52,520 bases of DNA from VRUB01 sp046758085 (GCA_046758085.1 JBHHZP010000004.1:1-52520); one strand, 5' to 3'. Positions 18,321-27,578 are shown, counted from the first letter of the stretch. A program made the numbers and translations. The notes: a model not told the origin generated them from the sequence alone.

Positions 18321-18920
18321 GTGTTAGTCGCTGGTGTGGATGAGGCGGGGCGCGGCCCGTTGGCGGGCCCCGTGGTAGCAGCGGCCGTGGTCCTCGATAC
18401 GAAGCGATCGATAGCGGGTCTTGCGGACTCCAAGGTGCTCACGCCCGCACGGCGGCAGGTGCTGGCACAAGTGATCAAGCAGCGGGCCTTATGCTGGGCC
18501 GTCGGGCGTGCGGAGGTTGCCGACATCGACCGGCTGAACATCTTGCAAGCCAGCTTGCTCGCCATGCGGCGCGCGGTCGAGACGCTGGACATCGTACCTG
18601 ACTTGGCGTTGATAGACGGGAACCGTGCGCCGCCGCTGGCGTGCCGGGTTAAAACGGTGGTCAAGGGCGATGCCACTATCCCGGCGGTGCAGGCCGCGTC
18701 GATACTTGCAAAGGTGGCGCGGGATGCGGAGATGTTTTCGCTTGACAAGGCGTTTCCCGGCTACGGATTTTCGAGACATAAGGGTTATCCTACGGCGACC
18801 CACTTATTGGCGCTGGCGATATTCGGTGTGAGTCCGGTGCACCGCCGGACCTTTGGCCCGGTACGCCGCTTGCTGGAGTGCAGTCAGAGCTCAAACGGGC
18901 TACGTGACGGGGCGGGCTAA
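18321..18920 (+). CDS. rnhB: Ribonuclease HII
   Basis: Removes ribonucleotides from DNA and RNA-DNA hybrids. 199 residues. The signature AGVDEAGRGPLAGPVV gives catalytic Asp7 and Glu8; ADSKVL and the C-terminal GYPTATHL (after FSRHKG) are conserved. The GTG start at 18321 is behind a G-rich stretch. Its usual downstream neighbour dnaE is displaced by about 12 kb by the type II secretion cluster. It is convergent with gspN. Confidence 0.95.
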   Translation: MLVAGVDEAGRGPLAGPVVAAAVVLDTKRSIAGLADSKVLTPARRQVLAQVIKQRALCWAVGRAEVADIDRLNILQASLLAMRRAVETLDIVPDLALIDGNRAPPLACRVKTVVKGDATIPAVQAASILAKVARDAEMFSLDKAFPGYGFSRHKGYPTATHLLALAIFGVSPVHRRTFGPVRRLLECSQSSNGLRDGAG

Positions 18921-19057
18921 TGGAGCCGATGAGAGAAGTTAGTTTCGATATCCACTGTAAGCCATTAATTATAAATAGATAAATATGGAAAATCTTTTCG
19001 CCGGTAGGGACAAAACGGTTCGAAATCAAATCGATTGGCGTCCTCCGTGATGGAATA
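18921..19057. other. AT-rich junction between rnhB and the gsp cluster
   Basis: 137 bp between convergent genes. Bases 18962-18990 are strikingly AT-rich (for example ATTAATTATAAATAGATAAATATG) compared with GC-rich surroundings. I see no hairpin with a T-tract and no insertion-sequence end here. It marks one edge of the inserted secretion cluster. Confidence 0.4.
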
Positions 19058-19852
19058 TCAAGGCCAAAGCAGCAGAAAGTTGCGCACAGGCAGCTGCAAC
19101 CTGAGTTGAAACGAGCGCCGCCCGCCCTGCTCTGCACCGAGGAGCTGGAGCAAGGGCTGGAGTTCTTTTTGTTGGGCCCGCGCACGCGCGTAGCCGCTTA
19201 TTTGTAGCATACCGTCTTGCAGCGGTTGCCACCGACCCTGGCCCGTGACCTCGAGCGTCCCGCGCACGGTGGCCAGCTTGAACACGACGTTTGCACCCTT
19301 GCCGTTCACGTCGAGGCGATAGTCACCGAGCGGGTTGACGCTCGACAGGTCACTGCCGGCGCGGTCCCAGAAAAGCTGCGCGGCTCCATGCAGACCTTCA
19401 CGGTCGAGCCTGAACTCTTCGGTGTTGGCGCGTAGCTGGCCAGTTGGCGCCATTAGACTGGCAGCTGCGTAAAAGGCGCTTGCAAAGCGGGCGGATGCGG
19501 ACAAGCGTGAGTTTATCAGCACCGCCTGGCGTGGGCTCAGCGTGACCGTAGCTGAGAATGTGCTTTGTGGGCCGACCGCATTAAGCGAGACGCGCAGGCG
19601 CGCGAGCAGCATAGACCACAGGTACACGCGCCATTCGGCCTGCCCGAGGTCCCGTGGGGTTGCTTGCGGATGGTAGACGATAAGATGGCCGGTACCATGC
19701 CACAGACTGCCTTGGCCGCGTTCGATGCTAACGACCCCGCGGCTGAAGTGACCCACACCCCAAGCGAGCCAGCCTGCCGGCACCGTGGCTACGAGAAACA
19801 CGAGGTAGCCAACGATGCCCCAGGCGAGATAAGCGAGCCAGCGCTTCTTCAT
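19058..19852 (-). CDS. gspN: Type II secretion system protein N
   Basis: Accessory inner-membrane component of type II secretion, found in only part of the family. 264 residues with one membrane segment near residues 8-30 and a periplasmic body. The segment VSIERGQGSLWHGTG is typical of GspN proteins. Last gene of the gsp cluster. Its ATG overlaps the end of gspM by 4 bp. Call based on position and this motif. Confidence 0.85.
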   Translation of the reverse strand: MKKRWLAYLAWGIVGYLVFLVATVPAGWLAWGVGHFSRGVVSIERGQGSLWHGTGHLIVYHPQATPRDLGQAEWRVYLWSMLLARLRVSLNAVGPQSTFSATVTLSPRQAVLINSRLSASARFASAFYAAASLMAPTGQLRANTEEFRLDREGLHGAAQLFWDRAGSDLSSVNPLGDYRLDVNGKGANVVFKLATVRGTLEVTGQGRWQPLQDGMLQISGYARARAQQKELQPLLQLLGAEQGGRRSFQLRLQLPVRNFLLLWP

Positions 19853-20355
19853 GCCCCCGGCCTGCGCAGCAGCAGACGCGCATCCACAATCCCGGGACTC
19901 GATTGCGCGGTGATGGTAGCGCTCTCAACACGCACGCCAGAACGTTGTTGCAAATCGGTAAGCCAGCGAAGCAAGGTGTTGAAGCCCACACCATCAAGCG
20001 CTAGGCGCACGCCAGCGGATCCATCCGGCTCCATGCGCGTGATGTTGCGCCGAAGACCCCGATCCAGCGCGGATCGTTCAAGCGTCGACAGCAGATTGCC
20101 GCTCGGCGTAGCCGTGGTGGTCCCGGCTTGCAGTCGCGTGACCTGGCGGGCCTGCAACTGCATCCGCGCGAGCTGCGTTTGTGTCTTGGGAACATCGACG
20201 CGCAGCCGGGTCAAATCGCGCTGCACCGGCATCCACAAGAATGTATAAAAAAGCATGACCAGCGCGATGATGCTGCCGGCGGTGATCACCAGGCGCTCGC
20301 GCGGTTCCAGTGTGCGCCACAGTGATAGTATGCGTTCAAACAACGGCGCTTCCAC
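19849..20355 (-). CDS. gspM: Type II secretion system protein M
   Basis: Inner-membrane platform protein partnering GspL. 168 residues: a short cytosolic N-terminus, one membrane helix at about residues 22-43 (ITAGSIIALVMLFYTFLW), then a periplasmic coiled coil and ferredoxin-like domain. GTG start at 20355, sharing one base with the gspL stop. Sequence conservation in GspM is low, so the order L-M-N and topology carry much of the assignment. Confidence 0.88.
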   Translation of the reverse strand: MEAPLFERILSLWRTLEPRERLVITAGSIIALVMLFYTFLWMPVQRDLTRLRVDVPKTQTQLARMQLQARQVTRLQAGTTTATPSGNLLSTLERSALDRGLRRNITRMEPDGSAGVRLALDGVGFNTLLRWLTDLQQRSGVRVESATITAQSSPGIVDARLLLRRPGA

Positions 20356-21692
20356 TATGATCCCTCGGGCTGGCCTGCGGCACTCGCTTGAACCCGCAGG
20401 CGGCCTTCAACTCCGGAGGCGCGGCTATTGGCGGCCAGCACCTCAACACGTACGCGGCGAGTCTCGCTCAACGTGTTCTTGATCACCTCCAGCGTTTCGA
20501 AATCCGGCAATCGTAGATCGAGCGTCAGCTTGGCATCCGCGTACTTGACTGTCTGCAATGTTACATTGGGGTGAGCGCGCAGCACCGGTGCGGCCTGTGC
20601 GAGCAGCGCGAGCAAACCGCCGCTACCGGCGTCTCCACTTTGATGCTGCAGTGACTGCAGGTTGCGTTCCATCTGCCGTGCGGGATCAAGCACGACCTTG
20701 GCTTCAGGGAAGGTTTTCTGGAACAGTTGAACCATAGCTTGCCGATTTGACCGGTGTTGCTCGTTGAGTTGCCACCACTCCCAGAGACTGAACCCGATCG
20801 CACCCAGGAACCAGACTGTGAGGACGGAAGCGCCAAGGCGTAGTGGTCGCAATGAATCGCGTAGCTTGCCGCTGGGCGCAAATTCGCCCTGGAGCAGATT
20901 CAACGGGGGAGGCGTGCTGGCCCCAGTTTGCCAGAAGCTGCGTTGCGAGGTCTCGATCTCGCTACCCAGCGAAGCGCGCCAGGCGTCTGCTTGGAAAGCC
21001 GCTGGTGGATCGAACACGGTGAGGCGAGCGGGAGCGGTATGCTTAGAGCGTGCCTCCGTTACCGCTGTCGACAGCAATGGCGGGGCCGTTTCGAGCGCGA
21101 CCGGGCACACAAACCCGGCAAACAGACCGGTGCGCACCCACAGTCGATGGTCAGTGAACAGCAACGACCAGTCACCGGCATCCAGCGGTAACGCGAGCGT
21201 CGCAGGACACAGGCGCGAAGGTACCAGGCCACTATCGCGCAAGGCCTCGAGCCACACCTGTAGACGCTCGCGCGCCGTGACTGCGACCGCCAGGGTGCCA
21301 TCGCGCTGCCGATGATAAGCGAAATGCAATTTCTCCGGATCACCCAGCAGCTGGTCTTCGAGCGCGTAGGGGAGCGCTTGTTGAATCTTGCTCCAGCTGC
21401 GTGTGGGTAACGAGACATGCGTGAGCAGGGTGTCGCCAGGCGGAGTCCAGACCGTCACGTGCGCGGCCTTCCAGCTTGTCCGTAGCTCTGCAAGATCGCT
21501 GCTCTGTCCGCTGGCAGTGCTGCCGCCACGGCGCCCGCACCAATGAACGGTAGCGCCGCTTTCGGGCCAGCTGTCGGGCAGGAAAACGTCGAGTGCGTGG
21601 CCCATCAGGCGCTCGGGTCCCCCGAGCCGAGCCTGGCGGGCAACGGGCGCGGTCGCGGGGCTGGTCACACTCTCAGCCGGTGTCGTCGTCAT
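20355..21692 (-). CDS. gspL: Type II secretion system protein L
   Basis: Links the cytoplasmic ATPase GspE to the membrane platform. 445 residues: a cytoplasmic actin-like region to about residue 280 (motif LPYALEDQLLGDPEKLHFAY is typical), one membrane helix at about 286-306, and a periplasmic ferredoxin-like domain. I used ATG 21692, overlapping gspK by 20 bp; an internal ATG at 21605 (MGHALDVFLPD) fits the family start as well and would remove 29 low-complexity residues. Confidence 0.9.
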   Translation of the reverse strand: MTTTPAESVTSPATAPVARQARLGGPERLMGHALDVFLPDSWPESGATVHWCGRRGGSTASGQSSDLAELRTSWKAAHVTVWTPPGDTLLTHVSLPTRSWSKIQQALPYALEDQLLGDPEKLHFAYHRQRDGTLAVAVTARERLQVWLEALRDSGLVPSRLCPATLALPLDAGDWSLLFTDHRLWVRTGLFAGFVCPVALETAPPLLSTAVTEARSKHTAPARLTVFDPPAAFQADAWRASLGSEIETSQRSFWQTGASTPPPLNLLQGEFAPSGKLRDSLRPLRLGASVLTVWFLGAIGFSLWEWWQLNEQHRSNRQAMVQLFQKTFPEAKVVLDPARQMERNLQSLQHQSGDAGSGGLLALLAQAAPVLRAHPNVTLQTVKYADAKLTLDLRLPDFETLEVIKNTLSETRRVRVEVLAANSRASGVEGRLRVQASAAGQPEGS

Positions 21693-22659
21693 CGGAAGCG
21701 GTAATCAGAAGTTGCTGTTGCTGCCACAACACCTGCACGGACCCCTTGGCGGGCCGGCGCAGCAGAGCCTGCGTGCGGCGCTGCAATCGCCCGAACAAGG
21801 TGTCGATCGTGACCTCGAAGTAGGCGCTCTTGACGTCATACGGGACTTTCGGCGGAGCCACATCTGCCGGCAGGCGCCCCTTGAGCTCGCTGGTGTCCTT
21901 GAATGGATTCTCTTTACGTTGCGCCAGCAGGTCCTCGGCCTCCGAAAGAGCCAGATCGGCAAACATCGCGGTAAACACCGTGGGCTCTGCAGTGTTAATG
22001 TTGATGGCAGTGGCCTGCGGCAGCGCTGTGACAAACGGTCGCAGCAAATCTACGGCCTTAGCGTCAAATCCTTTGACCAAGCGCAACTCCTGCACGGTTT
22101 GCAAGCGCTGATTAGCCGCACGGTAAGGTTGTTCCGTGCTTAGATAATCGATGTCCTCGGCGCCGGTGGGCCGTGTCTTGCTGTCCGCGTCCAGCCAATC
22201 CACGAGCGTCTCAGCGAGCTCTCGTGGCAGGTTCTGGGCGTCGAGCAACCGCTGGAGCACGGCGATGTCTTCAGTGCTCGGGTTGCCGTTGCGCACCACA
22301 TTGTTCAGGTTAAAGCGGCCCTGGGCGTCGATTATGCGTCCGGTCACGAGACCGCCTTCAGCCGGCAATGGCGGCAGCGGCTGCGCCCATGGTTGGGTGA
22401 GATCATCGGTGGTGTTGTCCTTGGCGTCTTCGGCGAGAATGATGGCTGCCCAGTCGAGGGCGCCGCTGCGTACGGCCTCGGCCTGGGCGCCATCGAACAG
22501 ATTCTGTGCCTGGCGTAACCATACTTGTTGCCCCAGGCTGATAAAGGCGGCGGCACTTGTGGCAATCGCCACAATCAGCAACGCGGTCACCATGGCCACG
22601 CCCGTCTGAGTCCGGGACCAGGGGGTGTGCATACGGTTTGAAGGCGAGCGCCTAATCAT
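21673..22659 (-). CDS. gspK: Type II secretion system minor pseudopilin GspK
   Basis: Large minor pseudopilin capping the pseudopilus tip. 328 residues from ATG 22659. The prepilin site is TQTG/VAMVTALLIVAI with cleavage after Gly20; as in other GspK proteins the Glu at mature position 5 is missing (Thr here). The segment RGRFNLNNV-like (AQGRFNLNNVVRNG) and ININTAEPTVF are family features. An ATG at 22632 is possible. The start codon overlaps the gspJ stop by 8 bp. Confidence 0.92.
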   Translation of the reverse strand: MIRRSPSNRMHTPWSRTQTGVAMVTALLIVAIATSAAAFISLGQQVWLRQAQNLFDGAQAEAVRSGALDWAAIILAEDAKDNTTDDLTQPWAQPLPPLPAEGGLVTGRIIDAQGRFNLNNVVRNGNPSTEDIAVLQRLLDAQNLPRELAETLVDWLDADSKTRPTGAEDIDYLSTEQPYRAANQRLQTVQELRLVKGFDAKAVDLLRPFVTALPQATAININTAEPTVFTAMFADLALSEAEDLLAQRKENPFKDTSELKGRLPADVAPPKVPYDVKSAYFEVTIDTLFGRLQRRTQALLRRPAKGSVQVLWQQQQLLITASDDDDTG

Positions 22660-23272
22660 CGACCAGGAAAAACCGGGTGAATACGCTGCGTCCGTCAATT
22701 TCAAGCGTGACCTCGACCGCACGCGGGAGCTCCTCCTTAATGCCTTGTCGCGGCCACTCTTCGTGCCAGTTACCGTCCGCACCGTAAAAGCGCACACGAA
22801 ACTCTTCCACATCTTGGATCAGTACCGATTCTACGGCTTTCGTTTGTGGTGCACGGTCAAGTACAGGCCAGGTGAGGCGCAGCAGCACATCATCGTCCAG
22901 GCGGTACGCGACCCGCTGCAAATCGCTGCCGCCGGCGTCGCCGAAGACCAATAGGCCACTGCGGGTAAACTCGAGGCTCGGCTCGGCCAGGGCCCGCGTG
23001 TCTGTCGGTTGACCGCGCAATGAAGGAAGCCGTCGGCCGTCCACGTCGCGCACCGGGCGCGCGCGCGCCTGTGAAAGGTCCTCGTCCATGCGCAAGAATG
23101 CCAGCGACAGCTCGCGCCAAAACGCGCGTTCGGCCTCGACCCGATCGCGGCTGGACAGTACCTGATCGAGCGCGCCATAAGCCATGACCGAAAACAGCGC
23201 GAACAGGCCGACGGCGACCAACAGCTCCACCAGCGTCAATCCGCGTTGATGGTATGAATACTTGATGTTCAT
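22652..23272 (-). CDS. gspJ: Type II secretion system minor pseudopilin GspJ
   Basis: Minor pseudopilin forming the tip complex with GspI and GspK. 206 residues. The class III signal is RG/LTLVELLVAVGLFA, cleaved after Gly11, with Glu16 as mature position 5. The ATG at 23272 overlaps the gspI stop by 4 bp. The region following the helix (VLSSRDRVEAERAFWREL) is characteristic of GspJ. Confidence 0.93.
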   Translation of the reverse strand: MNIKYSYHQRGLTLVELLVAVGLFALFSVMAYGALDQVLSSRDRVEAERAFWRELSLAFLRMDEDLSQARARPVRDVDGRRLPSLRGQPTDTRALAEPSLEFTRSGLLVFGDAGGSDLQRVAYRLDDDVLLRLTWPVLDRAPQTKAVESVLIQDVEEFRVRFYGADGNWHEEWPRQGIKEELPRAVEVTLEIDGRSVFTRFFLVDD

Positions 23273-23652
23273 GGGCTTGCACGTTGATCGCGCACGAACC
23301 CGACAAGACGGGCCAACACGTCGGACTTATCGTCGCTGAGGACCTCGACCTCGATACGCCGCAGCTGAGCGACGGGTGTGGTCGCGATCTTTTCCTCCCA
23401 GTTCCAGGTACGCCCGGCCAGCTCGCGCGTACCGCTGGTGGTCTTGGTGGCCGGCCACTCGCGGCGCATGCGGTGGAGCGCGATGCGATCCTGCGCAACC
23501 CACATGGCGATGGCGCGATCGCGCAGGGCGGCAGTAGTGTCGATCGACTGGCTAATGGCGTAGCTGACAGCGGCGAGCGCGATGGACAGTATTGCCAGTG
23601 CCACCAGCACCTCTATCAACAGGAAGCCTGCGTTGTCTCTACGATGCTGCAT
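23269..23652 (-). CDS. gspI: Type II secretion system minor pseudopilin GspI
   Basis: Minor pseudopilin. 127 residues with short leader MQHRRDNAG and cleavage before FLLIEVLVALAILS; Glu14 is mature position 5. The globular region has the WVAQDRIALHRM and GRTWNWEEKI segments typical of the family. Its ATG overlaps the 3' end of gspH by 14 bp. Confidence 0.93.
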   Translation of the reverse strand: MQHRRDNAGFLLIEVLVALAILSIALAAVSYAISQSIDTTAALRDRAIAMWVAQDRIALHRMRREWPATKTTSGTRELAGRTWNWEEKIATTPVAQLRRIEVEVLSDDKSDVLARLVGFVRDQRASP

Positions 23653-24205
23653 GAGCCTCGAGCGGGTCAGTCGGCTTGATTCCTCCAGCAGTTGACCCCG
23701 TTACATGCCAACGCGATGTTCCCTTGCGCAGTGTTATAGTGAACGCAGGCAGCTGGCCGCTGGGTAGCAACACGATGCCGGGGGTTTTTCCCTGCAGCTT
23801 GCCGTCAACCTCGACCGCGCTGATGCGCATGTCCCCCGGCAGCTCGCGCGCACGCAAAACCTCGTCCTGGGAGACGCGCGCAAGCGCCCCTTTCTGATCC
23901 AGGCGCAGGAAATGATAGCCGCGGAGCTCAAGCGTAATGGCATAGACTTGACCTTGCAGGACCGCTTCCTGTTGCGCTGCCTGAATCAACAGCGCGAGGC
24001 GTTCGGCTTCCTGGCGCACATCGGCGGGGTCGCTGGGGTTGATGTTTACCACGATCATGCCTGCCATGATCGCGAGCAGCAGCATCACGACCACCAGCTC
24101 GATCAAGGTAAATCCGCGGGAGCGTTGCCAGCGTGTACAGCGTAAATCTGTGCTGGAGGCGTTGTTCCGTGCGCCGGCGTAGGGCGCTTTGAGCCCGTCG
24201 ATCAT
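23639..24205 (-). CDS. gspH: Type II secretion system minor pseudopilin GspH
   Basis: Minor pseudopilin. 188 residues if started at ATG 24205. The prepilin signal RSRG/FTLIELVVVMLLLAIM has Gly31 at the cleavage site and a glutamate at mature position 5. Leaders are usually shorter, yet no start codon exists closer; ATGs at 24235, 24244 and 24292 would lengthen it further. None has a convincing ribosome binding site. Start uncertain, family clear. Confidence 0.88.
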   Translation of the reverse strand: MIDGLKAPYAGARNNASSTDLRCTRWQRSRGFTLIELVVVMLLLAIMAGMIVVNINPSDPADVRQEAERLALLIQAAQQEAVLQGQVYAITLELRGYHFLRLDQKGALARVSQDEVLRARELPGDMRISAVEVDGKLQGKTPGIVLLPSGQLPAFTITLRKGTSRWHVTGSTAGGIKPTDPLEAHAAS

Positions 24206-24323
24206 CGAGTACGGATAAGATTTTCTCAAAACCATCGAAGTCATAATGCCGGCGCCGGCGGGCGGCAGCTGCAGTGGGACGTGTCGCAGCACGGCAAATC
24301 AAATCTACTCATTAATCATAGCC

Positions 24324-24779
24324 TTAATCCCAAGAGCCGAGGTCGGCATTGATACCATCACCGCCGGGCGCGTTGTCGGCACCCAGACTGAATACATCGA
24401 TCTCACCATGGATGCCCGGATTGAGGTATTGATACTGCATGCCCCATGGATCCTTGGGCAGACGGTCGAGGTAACCTCCGGATTTCCAGTTGCGCGGGAT
24501 ATTTCCGGCTTCGGGTTTCTGCACCAGTGCGAGCAAGCCCTGGTCCGTACTGGGGTAGACGCCGTTGTCCAGCCGATAGAGCTTGAGGGCGCTATTGATG
24601 GCGCGAATGTCGTTCTTGGCGGCGATTATGCGTGCCTCGTCCGGGCGCTGCATGATCCGGGGAACCACGAGCGCGGCCAGTATGCCCAGTATCACGACCA
24701 CCACCAGGATCTCGATCAATGTGAATCCGGCCTGCATTCGTGCGCGCTGCGCCCTCATTCGTGTTGTATAGCGAAGCAT
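24324..24779 (-). CDS. gspG: Type II secretion system major pseudopilin GspG
   Basis: Main subunit of the pseudopilus that pushes substrates through GspD. 151 residues. The leader ends at Gly18, followed by FTLIEILVVVVILGILAALVVP, the standard major pseudopilin helix; Glu23 is mature position 5. The C-terminal part LPKDPWGMQYQYLNPG and DVFSLGADN carries the calcium-site region of GspG. Seven bases separate it from gspF. gspH follows. Confidence 0.97.
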   Translation of the reverse strand: MLRYTTRMRAQRARMQAGFTLIEILVVVVILGILAALVVPRIMQRPDEARIIAAKNDIRAINSALKLYRLDNGVYPSTDQGLLALVQKPEAGNIPRNWKSGGYLDRLPKDPWGMQYQYLNPGIHGEIDVFSLGADNAPGGDGINADLGSWD

Positions 24780-24786
24780 AGGTGTC

Positions 24787-26004
24787 TCATCTGATCAGTT
24801 GATTCATTTCGAAAATAGGGAGCAGCATCGCGATGACAATGCCGCCCACGATGGCCCCCACCACCAGGATCATGACAGGTTCGAGCAACGCGGTTAATGC
24901 CTTGACCCAGTTTTTCAGCTCGCGCGTTTGTGCCTCGGCTGCGCGCGTGAGCATCATGTCCAGTTTGCCGCTGGCCTCGCCGCTGCCGATAAGATGAATT
25001 ACCAAGGGTGGAAACAGCTTCGCTTTGCCCAAGGCGCGTGCCAGCCCGCTGCCCTCGCGCACCTGGCGCAAGGCATCATCGACGGCGGCGCGCATGGGCA
25101 GAATCGTGACCACCAGCACTGCCGAGTGCATCGCCTGCAGCAGCGGGATGCCGCTGGCGGTCAATATACCGAGGGTGTTGGCGAAGCGCGCGGCATTGAT
25201 CCCGCGCAACACGCGACCTACCAATGGTAGCCGTAGCAGCAGGCGGTGCCAGCGCTCGCGCAAGCGCACGTTACGCAGGGCCAGACGCGCGGCCAAAAAA
25301 AAGCCGGCGAACCCGATCAGCCACCATATACCGCCGGCCCGTACAAAGTCGCTGGTCGCAATCAGCGCGCGGGTAATAGCAGGCAAGGTCTGGCCTGTGT
25401 TCTCGAATACACGGGTTACCTGGGGCACCACATTGACCAGCAGGAATCCCACAATCGCCACTGCTACCAGCGTCACGAGGCCCGGGTAGACGAACGCGAG
25501 TATGACTTTTTGTCGCAACGCCTGGCGGTCCTCGGTGTAATCGGCCAGACGCTCCAGCACCTCATCGAGCCGGCCGCTCTGTTCGCCGGCATCGACCATG
25601 TGTCGATAGATATCGGGAAAGGCCTGCGGAAAGGCGTCCAGGCTGCGTGCCAGCGACTGACCTTCCAGCACGCTTCCACGCACCCCCGCCAGCATCTTGC
25701 GCGTACGCGCAGACTCGGTCTGCTCGATCAAGGCATCCAGACACTCCTCGATGGTGAGTCCCGCATGGATCAGCGTGGCGAACTGGCGTGTGATCAACGC
25801 GAGCTCGGTGCTGGAGATCTTGCGCCGCAATCGCAACCGCCCGCCGGTGGGCGCAACGCGTTCCGCGCCGATGGCGTCCACGCGCAGCGGGGTGAGGCCT
25901 TTATCCCGCAGCGCCGATCGCACCTGGCGTTCGGCATCGCCTTCGATGACGCCTTTGACCGTGCGACCGCGCAGGTCCAATGCCTGGTATTCGTAGGCCC
26001 CCAT
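24787..26004 (-). CDS. gspF: Type II secretion system inner-membrane platform protein GspF
   Basis: Polytopic platform protein contacting GspE and GspL. 405 residues with two repeated GspF domains and three membrane helices (about 170-190, 220-240 and 375-395). It begins MGAYEYQALDLRGRTVKGVIE; the motifs FATLIHAGLTIEECLDALIEQ (N-terminal repeat) and GSGEASGKLDMML (C-terminal repeat) are conserved. Three bases separate it from gspE. Confidence 0.97.
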   Translation of the reverse strand: MGAYEYQALDLRGRTVKGVIEGDAERQVRSALRDKGLTPLRVDAIGAERVAPTGGRLRLRRKISSTELALITRQFATLIHAGLTIEECLDALIEQTESARTRKMLAGVRGSVLEGQSLARSLDAFPQAFPDIYRHMVDAGEQSGRLDEVLERLADYTEDRQALRQKVILAFVYPGLVTLVAVAIVGFLLVNVVPQVTRVFENTGQTLPAITRALIATSDFVRAGGIWWLIGFAGFFLAARLALRNVRLRERWHRLLLRLPLVGRVLRGINAARFANTLGILTASGIPLLQAMHSAVLVVTILPMRAAVDDALRQVREGSGLARALGKAKLFPPLVIHLIGSGEASGKLDMMLTRAAEAQTRELKNWVKALTALLEPVMILVVGAIVGGIVIAMLLPIFEMNQLIR

Positions 26005-26007
26005 GGC

Positions 26008-27522
26008 TTATTCGCGCGCCACCCGCAATACTTCTTCCAGGCTAGTGGCGCCGGCGCGCACCCAGCGCAGCCCATCGTCACGAATGCTGCGCATTCCCAG
26101 TGCTTGCCCGTGCTCGCGCAGCTGTTCTTCGCCGGCGCCGTCGTGAATCAGACCGCGTAGCTTGTTGTCCATCCACATGAGCTCGAACACGCCTGTGCGT
26201 CCCTGATAGCCGCTATGGCTGCAAGCGGCGCAGCCGACCGGATTGAAGATCTGCAAGTCCTCGGCCTCGGCTTCCTCGAGGCGAAGCAGCCGGCACTCGG
26301 CCGTGTCGGGGGCGTGGCTGTGGCGGCACTCAGGGCAGAGCTTGCGTACCAGACGTTGCGCCAGCACGCCGAGCAGGCTCGAGGCTACCAGAAAAGGTTC
26401 CACGCCCATGTCGACCAGGCGCGTGACGGCACCGACGGCGTCGTTGGTGTGCAACGTCGCAAGCACGAGATGACCGGTAAGGCTGGCCTGGACGGCGATC
26501 TGCGCGGTTTCCAGGTCGCGGATCTCGCCAATCATGATGATATCCGGATCCTGGCGCAGGATGGCGCGCAGCGCGCGTGCGAAGCTCAGCTCGATCTTGC
26601 TGTTGATCTGGGTCTGTCCCACGCCGTCCAGATCGTACTCGATCGGGTCTTCGACCGTCATGATGTTGTTCTGGTTCGTGTCCAGTCGGGAGAGCGCGGC
26701 GTAGAGCGTGGTGGTCTTGCCAGAGCCGGTCGGGCCGGTGACGAGAATGACTCCATGCGGCTGGTGGATGAGATAATCCAGATTGGCAAGTGTCTCGTCC
26801 GCCATGCCCAGCCCCGTGAGATCCAGCCGACCGGCCTGCTTGTCCAACAACCGCATGACCACCCTTTCCCCGTGCGCTGTGGGTAGCGTCGAGACGCGCA
26901 CGTCCACAGGGCGGCCGGCGACACGCAGCGTAATACGGCCGTCCTGCGGAAGACGTTTCTCGGCGATGTCAAGGCGCGCCATGATCTTGATGCGCGAGAT
27001 AATGACCTGGTGCAGGGCTTGCTGGGGCTCCAGGACGTCTCTGAGCACGCCGTCAATGCGCAGGCGCGCCACCGATCGCGTCTCGAACGGCTCGATGTGG
27101 ATATCGGACGCGCCGTCTCGGACGGCTTGGGTCAGCAGCGCGTTGATGAGCCGCACGATCGGCGCATCGTCTTCGCTCTCCAGCAGATCCGCGACCTGGG
27201 GCAGGTTCTGCGCAAGCTCGGCGAGGTCCTGGTCTGCGTCCAGATCTCCGACGATCTGCATGGCTTGGCTCATACCGCGCTCGTAGGCGTGGCTCAAGGC
27301 CGCGTCAAACGCCTCCGGGCTCAACTCGCGCAAGTGGACCGCTTGTCCGAGCGCGCGTTGCAGCTCGGCAAGCACGGCGGTGGGTACTCCCGGGCGGGCC
27401 CACACCTCGATTCCGCTATCTAACTCGCGTGCGCTGATTACGCCATGGCGCTTGGCGAAGTGATAAGGCAGGCGTTGCGTGCACTGCGGATCGAGCGCCT
27501 GGGGATCGGGTGCGGCGTGCAT
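26008..27522 (-). CDS. gspE: Type II secretion ATPase GspE
   Basis: Hexameric cytoplasmic ATPase driving pseudopilus assembly. 504 residues. The Walker A motif GPTGSGKTTTLYAAL is near residues 262-276; the Asp box, Walker B (LRQDPDIIMIGEIRD) and His box (LATLHTNDA) follow. The zinc-binding tetracysteine LCPEC...GCAAC marks GspE and PilB-type ATPases. ATG 27522 was chosen; an in-frame TTG at 27528 is possible. It is separated from gspD by 169 bp containing inverted repeats, unlike the tight spacing of the rest. Confidence 0.96.
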   Translation of the reverse strand: MHAAPDPQALDPQCTQRLPYHFAKRHGVISARELDSGIEVWARPGVPTAVLAELQRALGQAVHLRELSPEAFDAALSHAYERGMSQAMQIVGDLDADQDLAELAQNLPQVADLLESEDDAPIVRLINALLTQAVRDGASDIHIEPFETRSVARLRIDGVLRDVLEPQQALHQVIISRIKIMARLDIAEKRLPQDGRITLRVAGRPVDVRVSTLPTAHGERVVMRLLDKQAGRLDLTGLGMADETLANLDYLIHQPHGVILVTGPTGSGKTTTLYAALSRLDTNQNNIMTVEDPIEYDLDGVGQTQINSKIELSFARALRAILRQDPDIIMIGEIRDLETAQIAVQASLTGHLVLATLHTNDAVGAVTRLVDMGVEPFLVASSLLGVLAQRLVRKLCPECRHSHAPDTAECRLLRLEEAEAEDLQIFNPVGCAACSHSGYQGRTGVFELMWMDNKLRGLIHDGAGEEQLREHGQALGMRSIRDDGLRWVRAGATSLEEVLRVARE

Positions 27523-27545
27523 CGGCAAGGCAATCCGGGTCTAAC

Positions 27546-27578
27546 AGAGTGCTGAAAAACCGGTTTTTTTCAGCACTC
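27546..27578. repeat. 14-bp inverted repeat with a TGCTGAAAAA core in the gspD-gspE gap
   Basis: AGAGTGCTGAAAAA (27546-27559) is the exact reverse complement of 27565-27578, with a CCGGT loop. On the minus strand it lies between gspD and gspE. No separate U-tract follows the stem in that direction, so termination is uncertain. The arm shares the core TGCTGAAAAA with a third copy at 27677-27686, suggesting a small mobile-element remnant. Confidence 0.7.
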
